A stretch of DNA of 64,000 nt, from NCBI GenBank assembly GCA_900541555.1, contig UQKE01000007.1, forward strand, positions 3,774-67,773, written 5' to 3'. This document shows, in pieces, positions 26,161-34,908 of the stretch. Each line of letters starts with the position of its first letter. Position 1 is the first letter of the stretch. The translations under genes and the position numbers were made by a program. The DNA is from an uncultured Porphyromonadaceae bacterium (GTDB lineage Bacteria > Bacteroidota > Bacteroidia > Bacteroidales > Muribaculaceae). Below the pieces are notes generated by a model. That model saw only the letters and a list, made by a program, of their open reading frames with translations. It was not told the DNA's origin and searched no databases.

Positions 26161-27952
26161 ATCCGGGGTTTTGTTTCAAATTTGGATTCTTGTTGAGTTC
26201 CGATTGCGGAAGCGGCCACAAGTAGAAATTCTCCTGCCAACGGCGTTCAGGGTCGCGCACAAGCAATTTGTGCTTGTAGCTGTCGTAGCTTCCTATATCG
26301 TTCAAATCGTTTCTATCCGATATTTTGTAGTTAGGCACATCCTGCGGCTCCATTCCTTCGAATTTGTATTCGGAATTCGGCGTGCCATAGCTTGGCGCTG
26401 CGTTTTCCAAATCGCCGATTTTCCAACGGCGCATGTCGGCAAAATGCAATCCTTCCATGGCAAGCTCTACCTTGCGTTCGCGACGCACAAGCTGCCGCAT
26501 CTTCCACTGGTTGCCGATACGGTCTGCCGACACGTCGGGCATCCCAGAACGATTGCGCACTTGATTGATGGCATCGTAGACGCTCTCGTCCAATTCGCCC
26601 AACTCGATTTTAGCCTCAGCATACGAAAGCAGAATTTCAGCATAGCGCATCACTGCAATGTTGGAAGTGACGTCGCTCGTGTTTTCCACAAGCCCGCCAA
26701 GATATTTAAACCAAATATAACCGCATCCGTTTTTCACGAAACTTGACCATGCGTTCGTGTCCGAAATATCCGGATTGATGATTCGTATCCAGCGATTGTT
26801 GGTCGAACGCCATATTTTTGTCTGCCCCGCATAAGCCTCCAAAATCGTCTTGCATTCGCCATCAACACTCGAATACCACGAAAGCGTGTCGCCATGCATC
26901 TTCAAAGTCGACTTAAAGCGCGGGTCTCTGTTTTCCCACGGTTTTTGCGGATTGTAGAGCGGCGACTCGTCGATTCGCAAACCGTCGATACATTCATACG
27001 TGTCGGCAAGGATGCCCGTCGGATGCTGCCCTGTTTGGGCGAACATGCGAGGACCGTTGCCCAATGCCACCCAATGATATTTGAAGTTGTCGTTGACCAC
27101 TTGGTCGGAATACATCAATTCCCAAATCAATTCGCTGCGCACGTCGGCCTTCTGTTGTCCCAATTTCGTGAACAAATCGTCAAAGTTCTCTGCAAGCCGG
27201 CGGCCGCCTTTCGTAATCACTTCGTTGGCGGCATCGGCGGCCATACGGTAGTATTTCGCGCTTTCGTCCTCCGAAATTCCGGCGGCAAACAAGGCGATAC
27301 GCGCCTTTAAGCCATAGGCGCACGAGCGATCCAAACGGCCGCGCACGTCGCTTGTCCATGGCAACACGTCGCTCGATGCTATTTCCTCCAATTCATCCAA
27401 AAGATAATTGAGCACTTCCATGCGCGGCGTGCGAGACGCCTTAAATTCATCGACCGTCACAGGAGAAGTGAAAAACGGCACATCGCCGTAAGCCACGCAA
27501 AGATTATAGTAGGCGAATGCCCGAAGAATGCGAGCCTCGTCGAAATAACGATGCGCATCGGCGCTCATGTTGTCAATATTGTTTTTGGCATCGTGGAGCA
27601 CCGCATTGGCACGCGAAATCAATTTATAGTTCGACGACCAATACAGCCCCGTGTTCGATTGGTCGGATGTCATGCCTCCACCGGCTCCAATCGTCGTGTT
27701 TTGAGCGCGTTCGGCACTCAATCCGGTAAAATTATCAACTGTCACGACTGCCGGACGATGCAGCGCATTGATCAATCCTTCCATATAGGAATAGCTGTAC
27801 ACGCCTACGACGCCCTCGCGAAGCCCTGCTTCCGTCTGATAAATGCCCGAACTGTCGTACGACGGCGATTTCGTGTCCAAAAAGTCGGAACATGAGACAG
27901 TTGCCAAACCGATGCAAATTGCTCCAAACCAATATTTATATACTTTCTTCAT
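26150..27952 (-). CDS. susD: SusD/RagB-family glycan-binding lipoprotein
   Basis: 600 aa surface lipoprotein with a signal ending LATVSC and the N-terminal SDFLDTKSP common in SusD proteins. RILRAFAYYNLCVAYGDVPF is the classic TPR-like helix pair, RRWKIGDLEN and the PLPQSELNKNPNLKQNPGY terminus are family hallmarks. It caps the SusC barrel and hands oligosaccharides to it. The gene lies 12 nt after susC, the usual arrangement. The symbol indicates family, not starch specificity. Confidence 0.95.
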   Translation of the reverse strand: MKKVYKYWFGAICIGLATVSCSDFLDTKSPSYDSSGIYQTEAGLREGVVGVYSYSYMEGLINALHRPAVVTVDNFTGLSAERAQNTTIGAGGGMTSDQSNTGLYWSSNYKLISRANAVLHDAKNNIDNMSADAHRYFDEARILRAFAYYNLCVAYGDVPFFTSPVTVDEFKASRTPRMEVLNYLLDELEEIASSDVLPWTSDVRGRLDRSCAYGLKARIALFAAGISEDESAKYYRMAADAANEVITKGGRRLAENFDDLFTKLGQQKADVRSELIWELMYSDQVVNDNFKYHWVALGNGPRMFAQTGQHPTGILADTYECIDGLRIDESPLYNPQKPWENRDPRFKSTLKMHGDTLSWYSSVDGECKTILEAYAGQTKIWRSTNNRWIRIINPDISDTNAWSSFVKNGCGYIWFKYLGGLVENTSDVTSNIAVMRYAEILLSYAEAKIELGELDESVYDAINQVRNRSGMPDVSADRIGNQWKMRQLVRRERKVELAMEGLHFADMRRWKIGDLENAAPSYGTPNSEYKFEGMEPQDVPNYKISDRNDLNDIGSYDSYKHKLLVRDPERRWQENFYLWPLPQSELNKNPNLKQNPGYAQ

Positions 27953-27964
27953 ATCGCGAGTCTT

Positions 27965-30900
27965 TTAAAAATCAAGATTTACACCGAAATTAAACGTTTT
28001 CATGATAGGATACATCGAAGTGCCGGCGCCCGATTCCGGATCGTAGCCTTTATAACCTTCGCTGATCGTAAACAGATTTTGGCAACTTACGTAAAAACGC
28101 AACCGCTCAATACTTGCTTTCGCAAGCAGTTTCTTAGGCAACGTATAGCCTATTGTCACATTTTTCAATCGCACGTAAGCACCATTCTTTACCCAAAACG
28201 ATGAAATGATATTGTTCATGTTTGTAGAGCCATTGTCGACAAGCAACAACGGATATTCCGCATCCGGATTATCCTCGCTCCATGTATCGAGTTGGCTTTT
28301 GTACATCGTGCTGTTTTGCACCAACGGGCGAACGCCGGCACCGGAATAGAATAAGTCGCGTTTCCCTACGCCTTGGAAGAACAAGCCTACATCCAATCCT
28401 TTCCATGCCATGTCGAGATTCAACCCGAATTCGTAGCGCGGCGTCGAATTGCCAAGAACGACACGGTCGTTGGAATTTATCACGCCGTCGTTGTTCACAT
28501 CGACATAGCGGATGAAACCGGGTTTTATTTGCGATTTGTCGCCATTATAGACGCATTCGGCATCGTCGATTTCCTGTTGGCTTTGGAAATACCCGTCGGC
28601 CACATACCCATAGTAAGAATTAATGGCCTCGCCTTCGCGGGTGATCGTCGTCCCGACATATTCGTTGCCATAAAGGTCGGTTACCGTATTCTTCACGTCC
28701 GACAAGTTGGCCCGTATGCCATAATAGAAATCGCCCACACGGTCGTTCCAGCCAATCGACAATTCCCAACCATTATTGCGCATCGAACCGGCATTCTGCC
28801 ACGGAGCCGTCATCCCCGCATAAGCCGGAGCAGGGAATTGCTGCAACATGTCGGATATGTAGCGGATATAATAATCGGCTGTCAACGACAATCGCGAGCC
28901 AAGCATGGCCAAATCGACGCCCACATCGAATTGCCGCGATTTCTCCCAAGATATCATTTCATTGGCAAGAGCGGTTTGCTCTATACCGGGCACAAGCATG
29001 CCGTCAAAATAGTAATTGACTGTGCCGCCGCTCGAATTGACCGCCGCCGCATACGGATAATAACCGCCTATCGACTGGTTGCCCATCGTGCCGTACGACA
29101 CGCGCAATTTCAAATTGTCGACCTTGTCGCGCAAAGGTTTGAAGAACGATTCTTCCGACATGCGCCATCCGGCAGAAACCGACGGGAAGAATCCCCAGCG
29201 ATTTCCGGCTTTAAAGCGGGAAGTGCCGTCGTACCGGCCATTCGCCTCAAACAAATAGCGCCCCGCATAGGAATAATTCACACGGAACACATACGACATT
29301 TGAGCAAATTCATAACGGTTTGTCGAGTTGCCCGAAGTCGTGGCATCGCCATGCACCAAATCATTATAGCCTTCAAATTCAAAATTTTGCCGGCTTGCCG
29401 TCAAATATTCATAATCCGTTTTTTCTGTTTGGAAAACGCCCAATATCTTGAAATAATGCGCATTGATGTCTTTTTCATACGACACTTGCGCCGTGAATTG
29501 CTGATTGATTGTTTTCGCCCGCTCCTCTTCTTTTCGCCCGTCGGGATAAGTGGAAGGATAAGTCATCATAAACCGTCCGCTTTCATAAGTATCGTAAGGA
29601 TGGATAAACGAAGAACTTGACGATGTCAATTGCTTTCGCGTATAATCCGCCCGCAGCAACAATCCTTCTATCGGGTCTGCTTCAAGATAGCCTCTCAACG
29701 TCAATTCCGGCGCATTGTCCATGCGTTCGCCTCCATCTTGAATGATTGCCACGGGGTTGTAGCCGGTGCGCCCGTAACCGTAAGTGCCGTCGCTATTGAT
29801 TCCGGAAGCCACCGGAATCATTGTCAGCGCGTTTCCGATGATGGAAGCCGCCGCGTCTTGGCTCGGACGGCGGGCCGTCGCCTCACGATAGTGCACGTCT
29901 GTGCCCAAACGCAACCACGGACGCAAATTCATGTCGCTATTGACGCGCAATGTCGTCCGCTTGAAAGAATTGTTGTCGATTATACCGTCCTGCCAGAAAT
30001 AACCGGCATTGGCAAAAATCTTAATCAAATCCGAACCGCCGCTGACGCTCACCGAATGGCTGTGTTGAAGCGCATTGCTTTTCAACACCAAATCTTTCCA
30101 ATCCGTATCGTAATATGTATTGTTGTCTGCACCTCCATTCCGGTAAATATCCAGAATTTCTTCCGAATAAATTGCCGCTTGGCCGTTGTTCGCGTATGCT
30201 TTGTTCATCTGCTCCATGTATTCCAATGCTCCAAGCGGCTCGGGAAGGTTGGTCGGCGTAGACAAGCCCACCCAACCATCGTAGGTCACTTTCAGCTTAC
30301 CCTCTTTTCCGCGCTTTGTCGTAATCAAGATAACGCCATTGGAAGCTCTCGAACCATAGATTGAAGCCGAAGCGGCATCTTTCAATACCGAAATCGATTC
30401 CACCGTGCTCATGTCGATTCTGTTCATGTCGCCTTCCACGCCGTCGATCAGCACCAGCGGAGATGTCGACGAGTTCAACGAACCGCGGCCGCGAATCGTA
30501 ATCGACGCATTATCGGCTCCCGGCTGGCCCGACGATTGCACTGCCGTCAAGCCCGGCACAATGCCTTGCAACGCTGTCGAGACATTAGAAACACTACGCT
30601 TCGTAAGTTCCGACCCGTCAATGCTTTGAACCGATCCGGTCAAATTGATTTTTCGCTGCGTGCCGTATCCCACGACCACCACATCGTCCAACAATTCCGA
30701 CGATTGCTTCATCACCACATTGTAAACTCCGGAACGCTCTACATTGACTTCCGCTTGCTCGGCACCGACATAAGTGAATGTCAGCGTCCCCGCTTCTTTC
30801 ATTTTAACAGCATACCGGCCATCGACATCTGTCACTCCCAATGCGGTTTCTCCTTCTAAAATCGTAACTCCGATCATTGGCACATTGTCTTCATCGACAA

Positions 30901-31003
30901 CCATTCCGGACACCGAAATAGACTGCGCGGATGCCATCGACGAAACGAAAAGCGCCGAAAAAAGCAACGCGGCCTTAAACAGAGATTTCCTTAGTAATTC
31001 CAT
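27965..31003 (-). CDS. susC: SusC/RagA-family TonB-dependent outer-membrane transporter
   Basis: 1012 aa from ATG 31003 (MELLRKSLF, signal ending SMASAQ). A carboxypeptidase-regulatory-like domain (SVSGMVVDEDNVPMIGVTI) is followed by the signature LDDVVVVGYGTQRKINLTGSVQ at the plug start, the plug, and a 22-stranded barrel ending in FNFGVNLDF. It imports oligosaccharides in a TonB-driven cycle with SusD. No N-terminal anti-sigma-interacting (STN) extension is present, which fits control by the ROK gene immediately upstream rather than by an ECF sigma factor. An alternative ATG at 31015 adds four residues. Confidence 0.95.
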   Translation of the reverse strand: MELLRKSLFKAALLFSALFVSSMASAQSISVSGMVVDEDNVPMIGVTILEGETALGVTDVDGRYAVKMKEAGTLTFTYVGAEQAEVNVERSGVYNVVMKQSSELLDDVVVVGYGTQRKINLTGSVQSIDGSELTKRSVSNVSTALQGIVPGLTAVQSSGQPGADNASITIRGRGSLNSSTSPLVLIDGVEGDMNRIDMSTVESISVLKDAASASIYGSRASNGVILITTKRGKEGKLKVTYDGWVGLSTPTNLPEPLGALEYMEQMNKAYANNGQAAIYSEEILDIYRNGGADNNTYYDTDWKDLVLKSNALQHSHSVSVSGGSDLIKIFANAGYFWQDGIIDNNSFKRTTLRVNSDMNLRPWLRLGTDVHYREATARRPSQDAAASIIGNALTMIPVASGINSDGTYGYGRTGYNPVAIIQDGGERMDNAPELTLRGYLEADPIEGLLLRADYTRKQLTSSSSSFIHPYDTYESGRFMMTYPSTYPDGRKEEERAKTINQQFTAQVSYEKDINAHYFKILGVFQTEKTDYEYLTASRQNFEFEGYNDLVHGDATTSGNSTNRYEFAQMSYVFRVNYSYAGRYLFEANGRYDGTSRFKAGNRWGFFPSVSAGWRMSEESFFKPLRDKVDNLKLRVSYGTMGNQSIGGYYPYAAAVNSSGGTVNYYFDGMLVPGIEQTALANEMISWEKSRQFDVGVDLAMLGSRLSLTADYYIRYISDMLQQFPAPAYAGMTAPWQNAGSMRNNGWELSIGWNDRVGDFYYGIRANLSDVKNTVTDLYGNEYVGTTITREGEAINSYYGYVADGYFQSQQEIDDAECVYNGDKSQIKPGFIRYVDVNNDGVINSNDRVVLGNSTPRYEFGLNLDMAWKGLDVGLFFQGVGKRDLFYSGAGVRPLVQNSTMYKSQLDTWSEDNPDAEYPLLLVDNGSTNMNNIISSFWVKNGAYVRLKNVTIGYTLPKKLLAKASIERLRFYVSCQNLFTISEGYKGYDPESGAGTSMYPIMKTFNFGVNLDF

Positions 31004-31021
31004 ATCGTATATCATTATATT

Positions 31022-32236
31022 TCATTCTGTCACATCTTCAAATGCGCGATTCCTCGCGATCAAGCACGCCCCGATCAGCCCTGCCTGATCGCCAAGTTTG
31101 GAAAGCACGATTTTCGTGTCTTCGTTCACCAAATTCAACGAATAGCGCTTCACCCAAGAACGTATTGGCTGAAGCATATAATCGCCGGTCGACGACAATG
31201 CGCCACCAATCACCACTTTTTCAGGATTAAAAATATTGATCAAGCCGGCCAGCCATCGCCCGAGCGTCTGCCCGACCTCTTCCACAAGTTCTATGCAAAG
31301 AAGGTCTTCGCGTGCCACAGCATCCATGATTTCCGACAACGACACGTCGCCGACTTCCTTAAACCGCTCCGCCAACACCGAATTTTCCCCGGCTTCAAGG
31401 CGGGCTATCAATTTCCTGTGGAGCGCGCTTCCGGAGGCCTCAGTCTCCAAACAGCCTTTCTTGCCGCAATGGCACATCACTTCATTGTCGCACGCCACCA
31501 TGTGGCCGAACTCTCCGGCAAATCCGGATTTGCCGGTATATATCTTCCTATCAATTATCAATCCGATGCCAAGCCCCCAACCCACGTTCACAAAAATCAC
31601 ATTGCGCTCGCCACGGCAATTGCCGCACATATATTCGCCTAATGCCATTGCCCGCGTATCGTTTTCTATGCAGCAATGAACGCCCGTTTTTTCCGTCAAC
31701 ACGTCCGACAGCGGCCGTTCTCCGAAATTAAACCGGCTGTAACTGTAGCCCGATTGCGGATTGACTCGACCCGATATGTTTAGGTTTAAATTGATAATCA
31801 AATCCTTATTCACGCCCGAAGACGCAATAAACGACTTGACGATGTCACACAGGCGATCCAAGCCCTCCGGCGTATCTTTGCAATCATACGGAATGTCGGT
31901 TTGCTTGCCTACCATATCACCGCAAAAATCAATCAGCCCGACGCTCACTGCCCCATTCTTCATGTCGACGCCGGCAAAATAGCATGATTCCGGATTCAAC
32001 CCGTAAAGCAACGGATGCCGGCCGCCGTTTGTCGCAAGCTTGCCCCGCTCGCGCACAATGCCGGCCGCCGACAATTCTTCAATAAATTTAGAAACTGTCG
32101 GAACACTTAGATTCAGAACTTTTGCCAATTCCGTATTCGTCACATTGTCGTTCGACATGATATACGAAATGATACGCTTTTTCATCAAAGCGCTTTTAGT
32201 TCCTTTTTCTATTTCCGATAAAAGTGACAACATCAA
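31022..32236 (-). CDS. ROK-family transcriptional regulator
   Basis: 404 aa. The N-terminal winged helix-turn-helix (NVTNTELAKVLNLSVPTVSKFIEELSAAG) is followed by a ROK sugar-kinase-like domain with an ATP/sugar-binding fold (FAGVDMKNGAVSVGLID, VNVGWGLGIGL, GFAGEFGHM) and the zinc-binding CHCGKKGCLE. Such proteins (NagC/XylR type) bind DNA and release it on sensing a sugar or sugar phosphate. It is divergent from the DUF4434-MFS-epimerase arm and the first gene of the susC/D arm, so it is positioned to control both from the 154-bp intergenic region. Confidence 0.92.
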   Translation of the reverse strand: MMLSLLSEIEKGTKSALMKKRIISYIMSNDNVTNTELAKVLNLSVPTVSKFIEELSAAGIVRERGKLATNGGRHPLLYGLNPESCYFAGVDMKNGAVSVGLIDFCGDMVGKQTDIPYDCKDTPEGLDRLCDIVKSFIASSGVNKDLIINLNLNISGRVNPQSGYSYSRFNFGERPLSDVLTEKTGVHCCIENDTRAMALGEYMCGNCRGERNVIFVNVGWGLGIGLIIDRKIYTGKSGFAGEFGHMVACDNEVMCHCGKKGCLETEASGSALHRKLIARLEAGENSVLAERFKEVGDVSLSEIMDAVAREDLLCIELVEEVGQTLGRWLAGLINIFNPEKVVIGGALSSTGDYMLQPIRSWVKRYSLNLVNEDTKIVLSKLGDQAGLIGACLIARNRAFEDVTE

Positions 32237-32328
32237 AGCAATATTTTCCGCAAATTAAATCAATCAATTTCTACTTTCCAAAAAATTGGAGAGAAAATCA
32301 TCGCAATTAATAAAAAAATTTCAAAATG

Positions 32329-32387
32329 TTGCATACGTATTACATTTTATTTATTTTTGCACAACGTATCATATCTTATAATATAAG
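32329..32387 (+). promoter_or_regulatory. Promoter and candidate ROK operators of the plus arm
   Basis: TTG at 32329-32331, a 20-bp spacer and TATTTTTG at 32352-32359 form a good Bacteroidota promoter for the DUF4434 gene. The palindrome ATACGTAT lies inside the spacer at 32333-32340. A second palindrome, CTTATA-a-TATAAG at 32375-32387, ends 3 nt before the ATG where a ribosome would bind. Either could be the operator for the divergent ROK regulator; an ACGTAT half-site also lies at 32365-32370. Assigning the operator is inference. Confidence 0.55.
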
Positions 32388-32390
32388 AAC

Positions 32391-33470
32391 ATGAGCTCAC
32401 GACGAGACTTTTTAAAGAATGCCGCGCTATTAGGCATTGCAGGCGCATTGCCGTCTGCAATGGCTTCCGCGTCGGAAATCCTGCCGGCACAGGCAAGCAC
32501 CCCCGACGGCGGACTAATCGTCCCAAAAGGCAACGCCTTGAAAATCACCGGCACATTTCTCGATGAAATATCCCACGACATCCCCCATCAAAATTGGGGC
32601 GAAAAAGAATGGGACGCCGATTTCCGCAACATGAAAGCCATCGGCATCGACACCGTCATCATGATAAGATGCGGCTACCGCAAATTCATCACCTACCCAT
32701 CGAAATATCTCCTCGGACAAGGATGCTACATGCCGTCGATGGATTTGCTTGAATTATTCCTTACGCTCGCCGACCGCTACGGAATGAGGTTTTATTTCGG
32801 ACTTTACGACTCCGGCAAATACTGGGATACCGGCGACATGACATGGGAAATCGAGCACAACCGCTTCGTTGTCGACGAAGTATGGAAAAACTACGGGACG
32901 CGCCACAAAAGTTTCGGAGGCTGGTATATCAGCACGGAGATTTCGCGCAAGACAAAAGGCGCAATCAAAGCGTTCCACACCTTGGGAAAACAATGCAAGG
33001 ACATTTCCGGAGGGTTGCCCACATTCATATCGCCTTGGATCGACGGGAAAAAAGCCGTCATGGCCGCCAGCGCGGAATTGTCGAAAGACAATGCTGTCTC
33101 TGTCAAAGAACACGAACAAGAATGGGATGAAATATTCGCAGGCATCCACAACGTGGTAGACGCTTGCGCGTTTCAAGACGGACACATCGACTACGACGAG
33201 CTCGACGCTTTCTTCGAAGTGAACAAACGCCTTGCCGACCGCTACGGGATGAAATGCTGGACAAATGCGGAAACTTTCGATCGCGACATGCCGATAAAGT
33301 TCCTGCCAATCAAATTCGACAAGCTCCGCATGAAGCTCGAAGCCGCCAAACGCGCAGGCTACGACAAAGCCATCACGTTTGAATTTTCCCACTTCATGAG
33401 CCCACAATCGGCATACTTGCAAGCCGGACATTTATACGACCGCTACAAAGAATACTTCAACATCAAATAA
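32391..33470 (+). CDS. Tat-exported DUF4434 protein (putative glycosidase-like barrel)
   Basis: 359 aa. The N-terminus SSRRDFLKNAALLGIAGALP is a twin-arginine signal, so the protein is probably exported folded to the periplasm. The body reads as a TIM barrel: ITGTFLDEISHDIPHQNWGEKEWDADFRNMKAIGIDTVIMIRCGY, GGWYISTEIS, FISPWIDGKK, and MKCWTNAETF, matching DUF4434, which is often described as a putative glycosyl hydrolase. Glu in YISTEIS and NAETF are candidate catalytic residues. First gene of a three-gene operon with the transporter (8-nt gap) and epimerase. No biochemical role is established. Confidence 0.8.
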   Translation: MSSRRDFLKNAALLGIAGALPSAMASASEILPAQASTPDGGLIVPKGNALKITGTFLDEISHDIPHQNWGEKEWDADFRNMKAIGIDTVIMIRCGYRKFITYPSKYLLGQGCYMPSMDLLELFLTLADRYGMRFYFGLYDSGKYWDTGDMTWEIEHNRFVVDEVWKNYGTRHKSFGGWYISTEISRKTKGAIKAFHTLGKQCKDISGGLPTFISPWIDGKKAVMAASAELSKDNAVSVKEHEQEWDEIFAGIHNVVDACAFQDGHIDYDELDAFFEVNKRLADRYGMKCWTNAETFDRDMPIKFLPIKFDKLRMKLEAAKRAGYDKAITFEFSHFMSPQSAYLQAGHLYDRYKEYFNIK

Positions 33471-33478
33471 ATGCCACA

Positions 33479-34897
33479 ATGAAATCGACTTGCAATTTCG
33501 GCTACATGCTGCTTCTATCCATAATCGCAGCTTTGGGCGGTTTCTTGTTCGGATATGACGAAGCTGTCATTTCCGGCACCATCAGCGACGTGTCGCAACA
33601 ATTCAGCCTCGACGAAATGGCAGAAGGATGGTTTGTCGGAAGCGCGCTTTTCGGCGCAATCATAGGAGTGGCCTTTGCCGGCGCACTCAGCGACCGGTTC
33701 GGGAGGAAACGCGCCATGATGCTTTCGGCATTGTTGTTTTGCATCTCCATGGTTGGATGCGCTTTTTGCTCGACATTCACAGGGCTTGTGGCCTACCGGA
33801 TTGTCGGCGGTGCCGGAATCGGAGTGGCTTCGATCGTATGCCCGCTGTATATCTCAGAAATCGCAGAACCAAGCCGCAGAGGGCTGCTCGTGTCGCTCTA
33901 CCAGCTTGCCATCACTGTCGGCATCGTGGCTGCCTACCTTGTGAACAACCAATTGCTTAATTTTGCGCAAAGCGAGCCGGCGCTCCATTCCGCCGCCGAA
34001 AAGATATTTGTCGCCGAATTTTGGAGAGGCATGCTCGGCATGGGCATCATCCCGTCGCTCATCTTCTTGATCGCCGTGTGCTTCATCCCCGAAAGCCCGC
34101 GTTGGCTCGTTGCGAAAAAACGCGTAGACAAAGCCTCCGGAATTTTCAGAAAACTCTTTTCCGCTCCGCAAGAAGCCGACGCGCAAGTCCAAGCTACGCT
34201 CGAAAGTTGCCGCACATCGACAAAATCGGAAATTTCGGAGCTATTCCGTCCCGGCATTTTCAAGGCACTTCTCATCGGAGTGGCCATTGCCATGCTCGGA
34301 CAATTCATGGGTGTCAATGCCGTACTCTACTACGGTCCTGAAATATTCAAAGATGCCGGTCTTGCAAGCGGCGACGCACTATTCTACCAAGTACTCGTCG
34401 GAATGGCCAACATGCTTACTACGGTTCTCGCCATGTTCATCATAGACAAGGTTGGAAGAAAAACTCTTATTTATTACGGCGTTTCCGGCATGATTCTTTC
34501 GCTGTTGCTCATTGCTTTTTATTTTGCTTGGGGCGCGTCGCTCGGCATATCGACCATTTTCCTGCTCGCTTTCTTCATGCTCTACATCATTTGCTGCGCC
34601 GGTTCTATATGCGCGGTAGTATGGGTGCTGCTCAGCGAGATTTACCCGACAAAAGTACGGGGAGTTGCAATGTCGATTGCCGGATTCGCCTTGTGGATCG
34701 GCACCTTTTTAGTAGGACAGCTCACACCTGTGCTCCTTTCGGCAATCACCCCGGCCGGCACTTTCCTCTTGTTTGCAGCCATGTGCGTGCCGTATATGCT
34801 GATCATGAGATTCCTCATGCCGGAAACCACAGGGCTCAGCCTTGAAGAAATCGAATCTGCATGGACCGATAAAAACAAAAAGAAACAAAACAATTAA
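33479..34897 (+). CDS. Sugar-porter family MFS transporter
   Basis: 472 aa, about 12 membrane segments. Sugar-porter hallmarks are present: GFLFGYDEAVISG in TM1, DRFGRKRAMM after TM2, PESPRWLVAKKR before the central loop, DKVGRKTL after TM8, and PETTGLSLEEIE at the C-terminus. Members are mostly proton symporters or facilitators for monosaccharides such as xylose, glucose or galactose. In this operon it would bring the released monosaccharide from periplasm to cytoplasm, where the downstream epimerase acts. It is not evidently a sialic acid carrier. Confidence 0.93.
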   Translation: MKSTCNFGYMLLLSIIAALGGFLFGYDEAVISGTISDVSQQFSLDEMAEGWFVGSALFGAIIGVAFAGALSDRFGRKRAMMLSALLFCISMVGCAFCSTFTGLVAYRIVGGAGIGVASIVCPLYISEIAEPSRRGLLVSLYQLAITVGIVAAYLVNNQLLNFAQSEPALHSAAEKIFVAEFWRGMLGMGIIPSLIFLIAVCFIPESPRWLVAKKRVDKASGIFRKLFSAPQEADAQVQATLESCRTSTKSEISELFRPGIFKALLIGVAIAMLGQFMGVNAVLYYGPEIFKDAGLASGDALFYQVLVGMANMLTTVLAMFIIDKVGRKTLIYYGVSGMILSLLLIAFYFAWGASLGISTIFLLAFFMLYIICCAGSICAVVWVLLSEIYPTKVRGVAMSIAGFALWIGTFLVGQLTPVLLSAITPAGTFLLFAAMCVPYMLIMRFLMPETTGLSLEEIESAWTDKNKKKQNN

Positions 34898-34908
34898 AAT
34901 CAACATAA

